From: Streptomyces sp. NBC_01439 | Lineage (GTDB): Bacteria > Actinomycetota > Actinomycetes > Streptomycetales > Streptomycetaceae | Assembly (NCBI RefSeq): GCF_036227605.1 | Contig: NZ_CP109487.1 | Location: 1,178,001 to 1,242,000, forward strand | Direction of reading: 5' to 3' | DNA: 64,000 bases | In this document: piece by piece, positions 27,417 to 36,279 of the stretch | Layout of the letters: the number at the start of each line of letters is the position of its first letter | How positions within the stretch are numbered: position 1 is the stretch's first letter | The notes under the pieces: model-generated | What the model saw: the letters and a program-made list of their open reading frames with translations, nothing else | Database searches by the model: none | Told to the model about the DNA's origin: nothing | Program-made: the position numbers and the translations under genes

Positions 27417-27617
27417 ATGGCCGGTCTCCTTGCCATCGGCGCCATCACATCGATCGGTCTCGGCGCCATTCTCACGTTCGCTGTGGACTGGCAATGGGCC
27501 ACCGCCGACCGGCCGCTCGTCGGACTGATCATGATGGCCGTCGGCTTCATCGCTCTCGCTGCCGCCACGAGCCTGGACCGTCAGGGCAGCGGCACCGGAA
27601 GGTCGACAGGCCTGTGA
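27417..27617 (+). CDS. Small two-helix membrane protein (DUF6458-like)
   Basis: A 66-residue protein: helix 1 (LLAIGAITSIGLGAILTFAV), a short loop with DWQWATADRP, and helix 2 (LVGLIMMAVGFIALAAATS). The pattern resembles small actinobacterial proteins that I recall as DUF6458. GGGAGG lies eight bases before the ATG at 27417. It sits behind paired DevR-like boxes. A decayed copy of the gene, with the same upstream box spacing, lies at 52985-53106 on the other strand. Function is unknown; a role in the membrane of resting cells is a guess from context. Confidence 0.72.
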   Translation: MAGLLAIGAITSIGLGAILTFAVDWQWATADRPLVGLIMMAVGFIALAAATSLDRQGSGTGRSTGL

Positions 27618-27630
27618 TCGTCCCCGCCCT

Positions 27631-27645
27631 GGGCCGAAGGGCCCT
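27631..27645 (+). promoter_or_regulatory. DevR/DosR-like box upstream of oleate hydratase
   Basis: GGGCCGAAGGGCCCT. Its reverse complement AGGGCCCTTCGGCCC occurs exactly again at 58309-58323 upstream of arginine deiminase. A weaker site, GGGACCTACGGACC, follows at 27826-27839. Together they could drive the rightward oleate hydratase-USP genes. Confidence 0.55.
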
Positions 27646-27936
27646 CGGGAGCCAGCCGGACAGCCTCTTGGCCGGGCACTGGTCGGCAACAGGCGAGGAA
27701 GGAGGCATTGGCCAGGGAGAGCTGGCCGGAGCTGCCCCGGTGAGGGACCGGCTGCCGACACGCGACTCATCGCAAGGCGGGGCACGTGTACGTCCCCCGG
27801 ATACGAGATCTCCAGCAGCACCGGAGGGACCTACGGACCAGGCGACCAGGCCCCTCGGCTCCTGTGGGACGTGCTGGCGCGGGAGTTGACTGGACGGAGT
27901 GGCGGGGAGGCACCTCGCCCTTCGAAGGGCATGGCC

Positions 27937-29529
27937 ATGACGAACGAAACCCAGAACTCCCACGCCTATCTGGTCGGCGGAGGCATCGCCTCGCTGGCCG
28001 CGGCGGTCTTCCTCGTACGGGACGCGGGGATGCCCGGCGAGAACATCCGCATCCTCGAGGAACTGCCGCAGACCGGCGGCGCACTCGACGGCAGTGGCGC
28101 ACCGGACACCGGCTACGTCGCCCGGGGTGGCCGGATGCTGGAGGACGAAGCCTACGTCTGCCTGTGGAACCTCCTGGCGGCGATCCCCACGCTCGGCAAC
28201 GACAACGTGTCCGTCCTGCAGGAGACCGAGGAGTTCAACGCCCGCTGGCTCACCCACGCCAACGCCCGGCTCATCGACGCCTCCGGCCGAATCCTCGACG
28301 CCTCAGAGCTGGGCTTCACCACTGCCGATCGGGTGGAGATGGCACGCCTGCTCGCCTTGCCCGAGTCCGTCATCGGCGCGCGCCGGATCGAGGACTTCTT
28401 CTCCGAGCACTTCTTCACCACCAACTTCTGGGCGATGTGGCGCACCACCTTCGCCTTCCAGAACTGGCACAGCGCCATCGAGCTCAAGCGCTACTTCCTG
28501 CGCTTCCTCCAGGAACTCCCCCGTATCCACACCCTCGCCGGAGTACGACGCACGCGGCTGAACCAGTACGACTCGATCGTTCTGCCGGTACAGGCGTGGC
28601 TGGAACGGCAGGGAGTCCGCATCGAGCACGGAATCCGAGTCACCGACGTGGAGTTCGCCGTCGGCGAGGCCGGCGAGCGTCGGGCCGAGCGCATCCTCTT
28701 CGAACGGGACGGCACAGCGGGATCGTACGGAATCGGGCCGCAGGACTACGCGTTCATCACCATCGGCTCCATGACCGCGGACGCCCGCTACGGAGGCGAC
28801 GACATCGTCCCCGAGCTGGTCCGCGACAAGCGCGACGGGGCCTGGAACCTGTGGGAGACGCTGGCCCGCAAGGCCCCGGACTTCGGTCGGCCCGGAGCCT
28901 TCAACGGCAACGTCGACGAGGCCAAGTGGGAGTCGTTCACCCTGACGATGCGCAGCCCGGCACTGCTCAAGCGGATCGAGGAGTTCTCCGGCAATGCCCC
29001 CGGCACCGGGGCGCTGATGACGTTCAAGGACTCCCGGTGGTTGATGTCGGTGGTCGTGCCCCACCAGCCGCACTTCGCCGGCCAGCCCGAGGACGTCTTC
29101 ACCCTTTGGGGGTACGGGCTGTTCGTGGACGAACCGGGCGAGTTGACCGGCAAGAAGATGTCGGAGGCCACGGGACAGGAGATCCTCGTCGAACTGCTCG
29201 GGCACCTCGGCTTCGACGACATCGCCGACGAGGTGTGCGCCACCACTGCCGTCACGACGGTGATGATGCCTTACATCACCAGCCAGTTCGAGCGCCGTGA
29301 CATCCACGACCGGCCGCTGGTGGTCCCCTCCGGGTCGACAAACTTCGCCTTCCTCGGGCAGTTCACCGAGATCCCCGAAGACGTCGTCTTCACCGTCGAG
29401 TACTCCGTCCGCGGGGCGATGCACGCGGTGTACGAACTGCTGGGCGTCGACAAGGAGGTTCCGGCCGTCTACCACGCGCTGTCCGACCCGTTGACGGCGC
29501 TGCGGGCCCTCAAGGCCGTCTTCGCCTGA
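27937..29529 (+). CDS. ohyA: Oleate hydratase (FAD-dependent)
   Basis: A 530-residue enzyme of the oleate hydratase (MCRA) family, which adds water to cis double bonds of unsaturated fatty acids to make hydroxy fatty acids. The N-terminal Rossmann motif is LVGGGIASLAAAVFLVRDAG. Conserved blocks include GGRMLEDEAYVCLWNLL, FWAMWRTTFAFQNWHSA and NFAFLGQFTEIPEDVVFTVE. Length fits the family. Starts at 27931 and 27937 are two codons apart and both are usable. The USP at 29587 follows 57 bases later, and upstream DevR-like boxes suggest stress control. A membrane-fatty-acid detoxifying role would fit a resting cell. Confidence 0.93.
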   Translation: MTNETQNSHAYLVGGGIASLAAAVFLVRDAGMPGENIRILEELPQTGGALDGSGAPDTGYVARGGRMLEDEAYVCLWNLLAAIPTLGNDNVSVLQETEEFNARWLTHANARLIDASGRILDASELGFTTADRVEMARLLALPESVIGARRIEDFFSEHFFTTNFWAMWRTTFAFQNWHSAIELKRYFLRFLQELPRIHTLAGVRRTRLNQYDSIVLPVQAWLERQGVRIEHGIRVTDVEFAVGEAGERRAERILFERDGTAGSYGIGPQDYAFITIGSMTADARYGGDDIVPELVRDKRDGAWNLWETLARKAPDFGRPGAFNGNVDEAKWESFTLTMRSPALLKRIEEFSGNAPGTGALMTFKDSRWLMSVVVPHQPHFAGQPEDVFTLWGYGLFVDEPGELTGKKMSEATGQEILVELLGHLGFDDIADEVCATTAVTTVMMPYITSQFERRDIHDRPLVVPSGSTNFAFLGQFTEIPEDVVFTVEYSVRGAMHAVYELLGVDKEVPAVYHALSDPLTALRALKAVFA

Positions 29530-29586
29530 GCTGTGGCTCGCCTCTCCCAACAGCACGGCTCGCCGTTTCAGACCGGAGGTCCTTCC

Positions 29587-30489
29587 GTGTTCCACCCCGT
29601 GCCAACCTCTCCACCCGATCTCGGGGTCCGCCGGTCCCGGGCGATCACCGTCGGGCTCGACGGATCTCGCGAGAGCCTGGCCTCCGTCGCCTGGGCCGCG
29701 GACGAAGCGCGCCGACGCGGTCTCGCCCTTCGCCTCGTGCACGTGTGGGGCCTGGAACCGGACGTCCATTCACCGCTCATCGGCTCTCGCACCAGGCAGG
29801 AGCCGTACGACGCGGACCCGCGCTCCACGGCCGAGCGGATACGGCGCACGCATCCGGGCCTGGACGTGGTCGCGCAGGAGCTGTGCGGCGAGCCGGCCAC
29901 CGTTCTGTGCGGGGCCGCCGAGGAGTCCGAGCTGTTGGTGCTCGGTTCCCGCGGTCTGGGCGGGGTCGCCGGGTTCGTGTCCGGTTCGGTGGCCCTGTCC
30001 GTGGTCGCCCGTACCCGGCATCCTGTCGTCCTGGTTCCGGGCCGCGCTCCGATCCCGAACGGCGGCATCGTCCTCGGCCTGGACCTCTCGCACCCGTGCG
30101 ACGAAGTTCTGGACCACGCCTTCTCCCGGGCCCACCGGCTCGGTGTACCCCTGCGCGTCGTACACAGCCCGCATACCCAGCGAGGGCTCGGCAGCGATGC
30201 GGCACTGACCGCTTCGGCCATGGCGCCCGGAGCTGCGGACGCGAGGACCGCACGAGACCTGACGCAGGTGATCGAGCAGTGGCGGCATGCGTACCCCGGC
30301 CTGCGCGTCACAGGGGAGATCCGCCCCGGCCACCCCGCGCGAAGGTTGGTGGAGGCTTCCCACACGGCCGGCCTCCTCGTCATGGGCCGCCGCAACCGCC
30401 AATCCCGGCTCGGTCCCCACACCGGAGGTGTGACCCGTGCGGTCCTGCACCACTGCCGGACGCCGGTGGCCGTCATCCCCCACGACTGA
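29587..30489 (+). CDS. Tandem universal stress protein (USP 1)
   Basis: A 300-residue protein with two USP domains. Domain 1 starts ITVGLDGSRESLASVAWAAD and ends with the ATP-binding signature VLGSRGLGG plus GS after nine residues. Domain 2 starts IVLGLDLSHPCDEVLDHAF and ends MGRRNRQSRLG and PVAVIPHD. Such proteins bind ATP and protect cells under hypoxia and starvation, although exact actions are unknown. GTG 29587 is chosen because GGAGG is seven bases upstream. It lies just behind oleate hydratase and is probably cotranscribed. Confidence 0.9.
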   Translation: MFHPVPTSPPDLGVRRSRAITVGLDGSRESLASVAWAADEARRRGLALRLVHVWGLEPDVHSPLIGSRTRQEPYDADPRSTAERIRRTHPGLDVVAQELCGEPATVLCGAAEESELLVLGSRGLGGVAGFVSGSVALSVVARTRHPVVLVPGRAPIPNGGIVLGLDLSHPCDEVLDHAFSRAHRLGVPLRVVHSPHTQRGLGSDAALTASAMAPGAADARTARDLTQVIEQWRHAYPGLRVTGEIRPGHPARRLVEASHTAGLLVMGRRNRQSRLGPHTGGVTRAVLHHCRTPVAVIPHD

Positions 30490-30631
30490 CCATTCACAGC
30501 GCTCCGCATCGCCGTTGCCCGCGTTCCCTCTGTGAGGGACGCGGGCCGCTTCGCGTACCAGGTGCTCAGTGACTGGTGTGGGCACCGCGCACGTCCGTGT
30601 CCGGCACAGCCACGGTCCGGCTGGGCGACGA

Positions 30632-30645
30632 GGGACGTTCGGCCC
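30632..30645 (+). promoter_or_regulatory. DevR/DosR-like box upstream of USP 2
   Basis: GGGACGTTCGGCCC matches the GGGNC-NNNNG-NCCC core and lies 114-127 bases before the start at 30759. It closely resembles the box at 58310-58324. Confidence 0.6.
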
Positions 30646-30758
30646 GTTCCCCGGGTCTCCTGGACCATCGCTCCCCCGCGGTACGGAAGGGAAGGGTGGG
30701 ACACACACCGCCGACGACGGACGACGGTACTCGCCCCATAGGCTCCGGAGGAAACACC

Positions 30759-31670
30759 ATGTCACGTACGGTCATTGCGGGAATCGACGGATCCCCTGCA
30801 TCTCTTGCCGCCGCCGAGTGGGCCGCCCGGGAAGCCCGGCGGCGCCGGCTCCCCCTCAAGCTGTTGCACGCCATGGAGGAGTGGATCCCGTCCTACGGAT
30901 ACGCGTCGCAGACCGAGGCCACCCCGTCACCCCAGTACTGGGGTGAGCGCATCCCCCGGGAGGTCGCGCTGCAGTTGACCGAGCGGCACCCCGACCTGGA
31001 GATCACCAAGGAGCAGGTGGACGGGCGGCCGCTGACCGTCCTGGTCGCTGCCGCGCAGGAGGCCGAGGTACTGGTACTCGGCTCGCGCGGACTGGGGGCG
31101 ATGACAGGATTCCTCGTCGGATCCGTCTCCCAGGCCGTGCTCGCCCAGGCCAAGCGCCCGGTCGTGGTCGTGCGGCCGGGCGCCTGGCTGGACGCCGACT
31201 GCCTGCCCGCATCTGATGGTGACGCACCACGGAAGGACAACGACCGGCCTGTCGTGCTCGGGCTGGACCTCTCCTACCCGTCTACCGAGCTCCTCGACCA
31301 CGCCTTCGACGCGGCGGCCGTACGCCGGGCCCCACTGCGTGTGATCCACCGCTGGAGCATGCCGCCCGCCTTCGCGTTCGACCCGGCGCTCCTCGCGCCC
31401 GAGGTACGGGACGGCATGGCGACCTCCATGGCGACTGCGCTCGCCGACGAACTGCGGCCCTGGCGCGACAAGTACCCCGAAGTCCGTGTCGAAGTGGACT
31501 GCTCGGTGGGGCAACCCGCCAACCAGCTCGTCGAAGCCTCGGCAGACGCCTCACTGGTCGTCGTCGGCCGGCGGATACGCCGCTCCGCCATCGGCGCCCA
31601 TCTCGGCCCGGTCGTCCACGCTGTCCTCCACCACGCCACAGCCCCGGTCGCGGTCGTACCCCACGCTTGA
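30759..31670 (+). CDS. Tandem universal stress protein (USP 2)
   Basis: A 303-residue two-domain USP. It begins MSRTVIAGIDGSPASLAAAE. Domain 1 carries VLGSRGLGAMTGFLVGSVSQ, the nucleotide-binding signature; domain 2 begins VVLGLDLSYPSTELLDHAF and carries VVGRRIRRSAIG. GGAGG sits before the ATG. It is especially close in sequence to the USP at 51662-52594 (shared MSRTVIA start and C-terminal GRRIRR...GAH blocks), pointing to duplication within the island. A strong hairpin follows the gene. Confidence 0.92.
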   Translation: MSRTVIAGIDGSPASLAAAEWAAREARRRRLPLKLLHAMEEWIPSYGYASQTEATPSPQYWGERIPREVALQLTERHPDLEITKEQVDGRPLTVLVAAAQEAEVLVLGSRGLGAMTGFLVGSVSQAVLAQAKRPVVVVRPGAWLDADCLPASDGDAPRKDNDRPVVLGLDLSYPSTELLDHAFDAAAVRRAPLRVIHRWSMPPAFAFDPALLAPEVRDGMATSMATALADELRPWRDKYPEVRVEVDCSVGQPANQLVEASADASLVVVGRRIRRSAIGAHLGPVVHAVLHHATAPVAVVPHA

Positions 31671-31740
31671 AGCGATCACGTGTGCCGGGTTGCCCTGACC
31701 GTCCGTGGCTGACCACAGACCTGGGAGCAACCCATGCGCG

Positions 31741-31778
31741 CCGAGCCCGGCCGGGTGATGTCCACCGGCCGGGCTCGG
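31741..31778. terminator. Bidirectional terminator between convergent USP genes
   Basis: CCGAGCCCGGCCGG (31741-31754) and CCGGCCGGGCTCGG (31765-31778) form a perfect 14-bp stem with a 10-base loop. It sits between the rightward USP ending at 31670 and the leftward small gene ending at 31792. Confidence 0.85.
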
Positions 31779-31791
31779 CGTCTGCCTGGCG

Positions 31792-32067
31792 CTACTGCGT
31801 TCCGCCTGTGTCTCGTTCTTCACGGCGGACGTCTTCCTCGCCCCACCGTTCCGCCTCTGAGGGGCACTGGCCGGTCGTGGCACTTCGGCTCTCGGTGGCA
31901 GGGGGCAGATCTTGTTGAGGGGCCGTGGTGAGGACGAGGCGAAGCCCCAGCCCGCGCTTCTCGGCCTCGGCTGCCGCCCGAGCCAGGCTCGCGTACCAGT
32001 TTTCCGCCGGGTCGATGCGGACGAGAATCTCGCCGGCTTCGGTGGTGGCCATCTCGGTGGTCGTCAT
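31792..32067 (-). CDS. Half-size USP-like protein
   Basis: A 91-residue protein whose start ILVRIDPAENWYASLARAAA and AEAEKRGLGLRLVLTTAP follow the first strand-helix-strand of a USP domain. It lacks the GxRGxG...GS nucleotide signature and ends in a charged, disordered-looking tail (EAERWGEEDVRREERD). Its ATG overlaps the stop of the USP at 32064 (ATGA), indicating translational coupling. It may be a partner that pairs with the full USP or a fragment of a third domain. Function is unknown. Confidence 0.7.
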   Translation of the reverse strand: MTTTEMATTEAGEILVRIDPAENWYASLARAAAEAEKRGLGLRLVLTTAPQQDLPPATESRSATTGQCPSEAERWGEEDVRREERDTGGTQ

Positions 32068-32969
32068 GACGCCTCGCTCCTGGGCTCGTCGGCGTGCCGC
32101 GGGATCAGTTCGACGGGGCAGTACGCATGGTGCAGCAGGCTGTGCGTCACGCGCCCCAGGGTGCGCCCGAGGTAGCCGGGCGAACGGCGCCCACCCATGA
32201 CCAGCAGATCGGCATGGCGGGAGGCCTCCACCAGCACCCCGGCGACGGACACACTCCTCTCCGCGTCCGCCTGGACCGTCAGCGAGGGGCACTCGGCCCG
32301 GATCTGCTCGGCTACGACCTTCAAGCTCTGCCCACGGTGGCCGGCGACCCCGTTCTGGCCATCGGCTGCTCCCGCCGCGGAGACGACGGACTGCAGGACG
32401 CCCTGTACGTACAGCAGCCGAAGCGAGGCCTTGCGCAGCTCGGCTTCACGCGCGGCGTGACGGACGCAATCGAGATCGCGCTCGTCGCGCACGGCGGCCA
32501 GCACGACACCGTTCACGGCCTCGTGCTCGCTCCCCCGCACGACGATCACGGGGGTACGGGCGTCCGCAGCGACCTTGAGGCCGACCGAGCCCAGGGTCAA
32601 GGAGCTGAATCCGCCCGGTCCCCGGTTGCCGACGACGAGGGTCCCGCGGTCGCTCGCGGCCCGGCGCAGGCTCATCGCAGGCCCGCTACGGCTGAACTCC
32701 TTCGTGACCGAGAGCGCGGGATGCCGGGCCTGCACGATCTCGGCCGTAACGTCCAGCAGTTCACGCCCTGCGACACGGACCCGTTCCATGTCGTCGTCCG
32801 AAAGCTCGAGGACCCGGCCGTCGACATCGGACCCGTACACGATGTGCAGGGGGCGACGGCGCCGCGCAGCCTCGTCCGAAGCCCAGAGCGCCGCCCACCG
32901 GGCAGGCTCGGACCCATCGACACCGACGATGACCGATCCGAGGTCCGGACCTCTGCTGTTGCTTTCCAT
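32064..32969 (-). CDS. Tandem universal stress protein (USP 3)
   Basis: A 301-residue two-domain USP. Domain 1 (VIVGVDGSEPARWAALWASD) has VVGNRGPGGFSSLTLGSVG, a variant of the ATP site with Asn in place of Ser. Domain 2 ends with LLVMGGRRSPGYLGRTLG. The sequence is more divergent from the other USPs here than they are from each other. GGAGGAG precedes the ATG at 32969. A DevR-like box lies about 90 bases upstream. Confidence 0.9.
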   Translation of the reverse strand: MESNSRGPDLGSVIVGVDGSEPARWAALWASDEAARRRRPLHIVYGSDVDGRVLELSDDDMERVRVAGRELLDVTAEIVQARHPALSVTKEFSRSGPAMSLRRAASDRGTLVVGNRGPGGFSSLTLGSVGLKVAADARTPVIVVRGSEHEAVNGVVLAAVRDERDLDCVRHAAREAELRKASLRLLYVQGVLQSVVSAAGAADGQNGVAGHRGQSLKVVAEQIRAECPSLTVQADAERSVSVAGVLVEASRHADLLVMGGRRSPGYLGRTLGRVTHSLLHHAYCPVELIPRHADEPRSEAS

Positions 32970-33055
32970 AGCTCCTCCTCGCCGACCGCTATTGGGGGCA
33001 GCTCCACGCTGACACCCCAGCGCCGGACAGAAGAGGGGCCCTAGGTACCTCGTCG

Positions 33056-33070
33056 GGGCCGAAGGTCCCC
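33056..33070 (-). promoter_or_regulatory. DevR/DosR-like box upstream of USP 3
   Basis: On the minus strand the site reads GGGGACCTTCGGCCC, a close fit to GGGNCC-NNN-GGNCCC. It lies about 87-101 bases before the start at 32969. A weaker partner (GGGGCCCTAGGTACC on the plus strand) is at 33035-33049. Confidence 0.6.
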
Positions 33071-33145
33071 GCCCAGGTTTCTCGGTCAGCCCATTTGGAG
33101 GCAGTCTCGGTTGTTCAGGATCGAGCGTGGAGGTGCGAGGGCCGG

Positions 33146-33697
33146 TCAGAACGGTCCGTAGAGCCAGTTGCCCGGGGCGTTCGGGTCGTCGCTGGTGAAG
33201 AACTCCACGACGGCGGCGTCAATTTGGGCCGGATCCAGTGTCCCGTCCCCGTCACGATCCAGGCGCTGGAACGCCTCCTTCATCTGCTGCGCGGGCACCC
33301 CGCCGATCGCCCGACTGAGCAGCAGGTACTCGTCCAGCCCGATCAGTCCGTCATCGTCCACGTCAGTGAGAGCGAGCCAAGCCGAAGCCCCCGCATGCAG
33401 GGTCTCCAGCAGGGTGACAGGACTGGCGGCGACCGAGCGTCGGATCCCCCGCTCGAAGGCCTCGGGGTCGAGGCGGCCGCCCCCGAGGTCGACGTGTGCC
33501 AGGTGGTCTTCCCACAGCCGGTGCAGGACGTCACGGAGCGTGTGGATTCGGTCCGGCCGGCCCGGGAACACCTCGGCCATCCGGTCGGCGACAGCGGTCA
33601 GGTCATCCGCCCCGAGAAGGCCGTCTCGATCGGCGTCGAGCAGCGCGAACATGTAGTGCATCTTGCGGGTCAATACCGGGGTGGCGGTGTCGGGCAT
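33146..33697 (-). CDS. EF-hand calcium-binding protein
   Basis: A 183-residue calerythrin-like protein with EF-hand loops DADRDGLLGADD, DVDDDGLIGLDE and DRDGDGTLDPAQ. A fourth, degenerate pair partner lies near residues 70-80. It is acidic, with no signal peptide, so it probably buffers or senses calcium in the cytoplasm. GGAGGAG precedes the ATG at 33697. It lies immediately left of the E1-fusion operon and to the right of the USP genes; no direct functional link is visible. Confidence 0.92.
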   Translation of the reverse strand: MPDTATPVLTRKMHYMFALLDADRDGLLGADDLTAVADRMAEVFPGRPDRIHTLRDVLHRLWEDHLAHVDLGGGRLDPEAFERGIRRSVAASPVTLLETLHAGASAWLALTDVDDDGLIGLDEYLLLSRAIGGVPAQQMKEAFQRLDRDGDGTLDPAQIDAAVVEFFTSDDPNAPGNWLYGPF

Positions 33698-34023
33698 GAG
33701 AGCTCCTCCGGGTAGCGGTGCACGTCAATGCGGTCGCGGCCCATCCTTGGCGGGACCGATCGCCAGAAGCTTCGGCGGTCACCCGTCCGGACGTGGAGAA
33801 CAGGCGTCCAGAAGCCACCCGTTCGATGACGACTCGGGCCGCGCCGCGACCTGGGCCCGCCCGGCGCCAACTTCGGGCCGTTACCGACCGTCACGGCGAT
33901 GGAGGCGCAACCGATCAACGGCGCACTCGTTGTGATCTCGGGTGCGCAGGGCGTGCGCCCCCAGAGCACAGTTGAGCATCTAGCGCTAGCCGAAGTGGGT
34001 TACCGGTTGTGAAGAGCATTCCC
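33698..34023. other. Divergent intergenic region before the acyl-signal operon
   Basis: No gene is supported. It separates the leftward EF-hand gene from the rightward GNAT-E1 gene. A weak half-box, GGGACCGATCGCC, occurs near 33755. The 33900-34000 part is somewhat AT-richer and probably carries the promoter of the rightward operon. Confidence 0.35.
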
Positions 34024-35880
34024 ATGACTACAGGCGTTCCGTGGCACGTATCCGCGTTCCGGGTCGAAACCGGCGAGTCGGGCGAAGCGGAGCTGGTCGG
34101 GCGGATCCGCGAGCTGAGGGCGAGGATCCTGTTCGACCGTGGCCGCCGGCCCGACTTCCAAACTCCGGACGGCGGCTACGCCGACGATCAGGATCTGGAC
34201 TTCGGCGCCTGGCACTTCGTCGGGAGGCGCGAGGCGGGAGGGCCACCGTTGGGATACGTGCGGCTTTCGACGCCGGAGACGGGCGGTCTTTTTCAGACCC
34301 GGGCTCATTTGGGTGCCGAGCGCTATGAGGATGTGCTCCGGGAGCACGGCCTCGGCGTTGCGGAAACGTTTGAGCACAGCCGTCTGGTAGTGGAGCACCA
34401 AGCGCGCAAGCTGGGTCTGGGGATCTACTTGAACGCCTTCGCCATGGGAGCCGCGCGTTTCCTGGGAGCCAAGGCGATGATCGGTACCTCGGGCACCGCA
34501 GATGGCCAGGACCGTTTCCACGAGCGATTCGGCTTCCGTCCGGTCCCAGGAACGCGCCGCTACGTCGGGCACTACACCGAAGACGTGGTGATCATGCTGT
34601 ACCGCCCCGGGTTCTCGGCAGGCGAGTTCACCGGGCTCGTCGAGCAGTTGGAGGAAGCGTTTCCCTCCTCGGTCGTCCCGGCACAACATGCCGGGCTGGG
34701 CGTTGCATCGCAGGTCGGGCACACGCCGCAGGACCAGTTGCGCCTACCCTCCACCCCCCTCATGGCAGCAGCCGAGAGCAGTCACGGACATGCCGGCGCG
34801 AGCTGGCAGCCTGTGCTCTTCACCCTGGATCGCGAGCAGGACCGGATCGGCCTGCAAAGCCTGATCGATTCGGGTCAGGTCCGCGAGGTGATGGACACGA
34901 TCACGGATCAGCTGACAGAGCTGGTCACCAGCCGTGAGCCGCGTCTGTGTTCCTCACCGGACGCGGCGGAGCGGGCCGTGGCGGAACAGCTGGCCGGCAC
35001 CAGTCCGCAGGAGTACGGGACCTGGGTCTGGTACCCGTGGTCGGGACGCCTGGTGCACCTGTTGCCCCGCGAGGAGTTCCGCCTCGTGCGCACCGACCGC
35101 AACCGCGGACGGATCGACCGCGCGCAGCAGCGCAGGCTGCTGGGACGCCGCGTGGGCGTCATCGGTCTTTCCGTCGGGAGCAGCGCCGCCCTGACCTTCG
35201 CGATGGAGGGCATCGGCGGATCGTTCAAGCTGGCCGACTTCGACTCCCTCAGCGTCTCGAACCTCAACCGGTTGCGTGCGGGTGTCCACCATCTTGGTCT
35301 GAACAAGTGCGTGCTCGCAGCCCGGCAGATGTTGGAGATCGACCCCTGGCTGGACATCGAGCTCTACCAGGGTGGTCTGACCGATGCCACCATGGAGGAG
35401 TTCTTCACCGGCGGCGCGGGCCCCATCAACCTTCTCGTCGAAGAGTGCGACACCCCCTACGTGAAGATCGCCGCCCGCGAGCACGCCCGGGCGCTGGGCA
35501 TCCCGGTCGTCATGGACGCAAACGATCGGGGCTTGCTGGACGTGGAACGGTTCGACCTCGAACCCGACCGGCCCCTGCTGCACGGCCTTCTCGGTGAGAC
35601 GACCTCCAGCGACCTGAGGGACCTCACCCACGAGGAAATGGTCGATGTCATCCTCACCATGGTCGACCGGGAGCGCATCAGCCCGGAGCTGACAGCTTCC
35701 GTCTCCCAGATCGGCATCACCCTCAGCAGCTGGCCGCAACTCGCCTCGGGAGTCGCCCTGGGCGGCGCCCTCACCGCCGACGCCGCGCGCCGCATCCTGC
35801 TGGGCCAGCCCCGCCCGTCGGGTCGCTTCTACACCGACCTGGAGATCCTCACCGCGGGCGACCGAAGCACCGTCGCATGA
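34024..35880 (+). CDS. GNAT/autoinducer-synthase-like acyltransferase fused to an E1/ThiF-like domain
   Basis: A 618-residue two-part protein. Residues about 1-195 form a GNAT-like fold resembling autoinducer or N-acyl-amino-acid synthases: an Arg-rich helix, GYVRLSTP, EHSRLVVEHQARKLGLGIYL and FHERFGFRPVPGTRRYVGHY. Residues about 370-600 are an E1/ThiF adenylating domain. They contain GRRVGVIGLSVGSSAALTF (nucleotide Gly-rich loop), ADFDSLSVSNLNRLRAG (E1 signature) and VEECDTPYVKIAAREHARA. The second part resembles Mycobacterium Rv1355c-type proteins, but no nitroreductase domain follows. An ACP and a FabH-like gene lie downstream in the same direction. ATG 34024 is chosen; GTG 34009 would add five residues. 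The function is not known. Confidence 0.8.
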   Translation: MTTGVPWHVSAFRVETGESGEAELVGRIRELRARILFDRGRRPDFQTPDGGYADDQDLDFGAWHFVGRREAGGPPLGYVRLSTPETGGLFQTRAHLGAERYEDVLREHGLGVAETFEHSRLVVEHQARKLGLGIYLNAFAMGAARFLGAKAMIGTSGTADGQDRFHERFGFRPVPGTRRYVGHYTEDVVIMLYRPGFSAGEFTGLVEQLEEAFPSSVVPAQHAGLGVASQVGHTPQDQLRLPSTPLMAAAESSHGHAGASWQPVLFTLDREQDRIGLQSLIDSGQVREVMDTITDQLTELVTSREPRLCSSPDAAERAVAEQLAGTSPQEYGTWVWYPWSGRLVHLLPREEFRLVRTDRNRGRIDRAQQRRLLGRRVGVIGLSVGSSAALTFAMEGIGGSFKLADFDSLSVSNLNRLRAGVHHLGLNKCVLAARQMLEIDPWLDIELYQGGLTDATMEEFFTGGAGPINLLVEECDTPYVKIAAREHARALGIPVVMDANDRGLLDVERFDLEPDRPLLHGLLGETTSSDLRDLTHEEMVDVILTMVDRERISPELTASVSQIGITLSSWPQLASGVALGGALTADAARRILLGQPRPSGRFYTDLEILTAGDRSTVA

Positions 35881-36003
35881 CACGCGCCCCGAGGATCACT
35901 GCGGGCGCGCACGCCGAGCGATGACACCCTGCCGGCACACGCTGCCGCGCCAGGCGCCCGACCGGCGCCACCATCGATAGTCCTTTCCTCGCAGTCCACC
36001 GAG

Positions 36004-36279
36004 ATGGAATCCAAGATGCCTACAGCTGCTGACGTTCTGTACCGGGTCACGGCCATTATTGCCGCCGTCGCCGATTGCCCGGTCGATGAAATCTCCTCGG
36101 AATCCCGACTTGTCGAAGATCTCGACCTCGACTCGCTTCAGGTAGTGGAGATCGCAGTCCGAGCCGAGGAGGAATTCGGCAAGCCCATCGACGACTCGCT
36201 GCTGGCCGAGCAGGGTGTGACCGTGTCCCACTGTGCGCACGTGGTACAGGAGGCGCACGCCAAGGAGGTCCGGACGTGA
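36004..36279 (+). CDS. Acyl carrier protein
   Basis: A 91-residue carrier protein. The phosphopantetheine site is Ser44 in VEDLDLDSLQVVEIAVRAEE, preceded by helix 1 and followed by an acidic recognition helix. It is not the housekeeping AcpP, which would sit in the fab locus. Its place between the GNAT-E1 gene and the KAS III gene indicates a dedicated carrier that delivers an acyl chain. The second in-frame ATG at 36016 may be the true start. Its stop overlaps the KAS III start (GTGA). Confidence 0.92.
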   Translation: MESKMPTAADVLYRVTAIIAAVADCPVDEISSESRLVEDLDLDSLQVVEIAVRAEEEFGKPIDDSLLAEQGVTVSHCAHVVQEAHAKEVRT

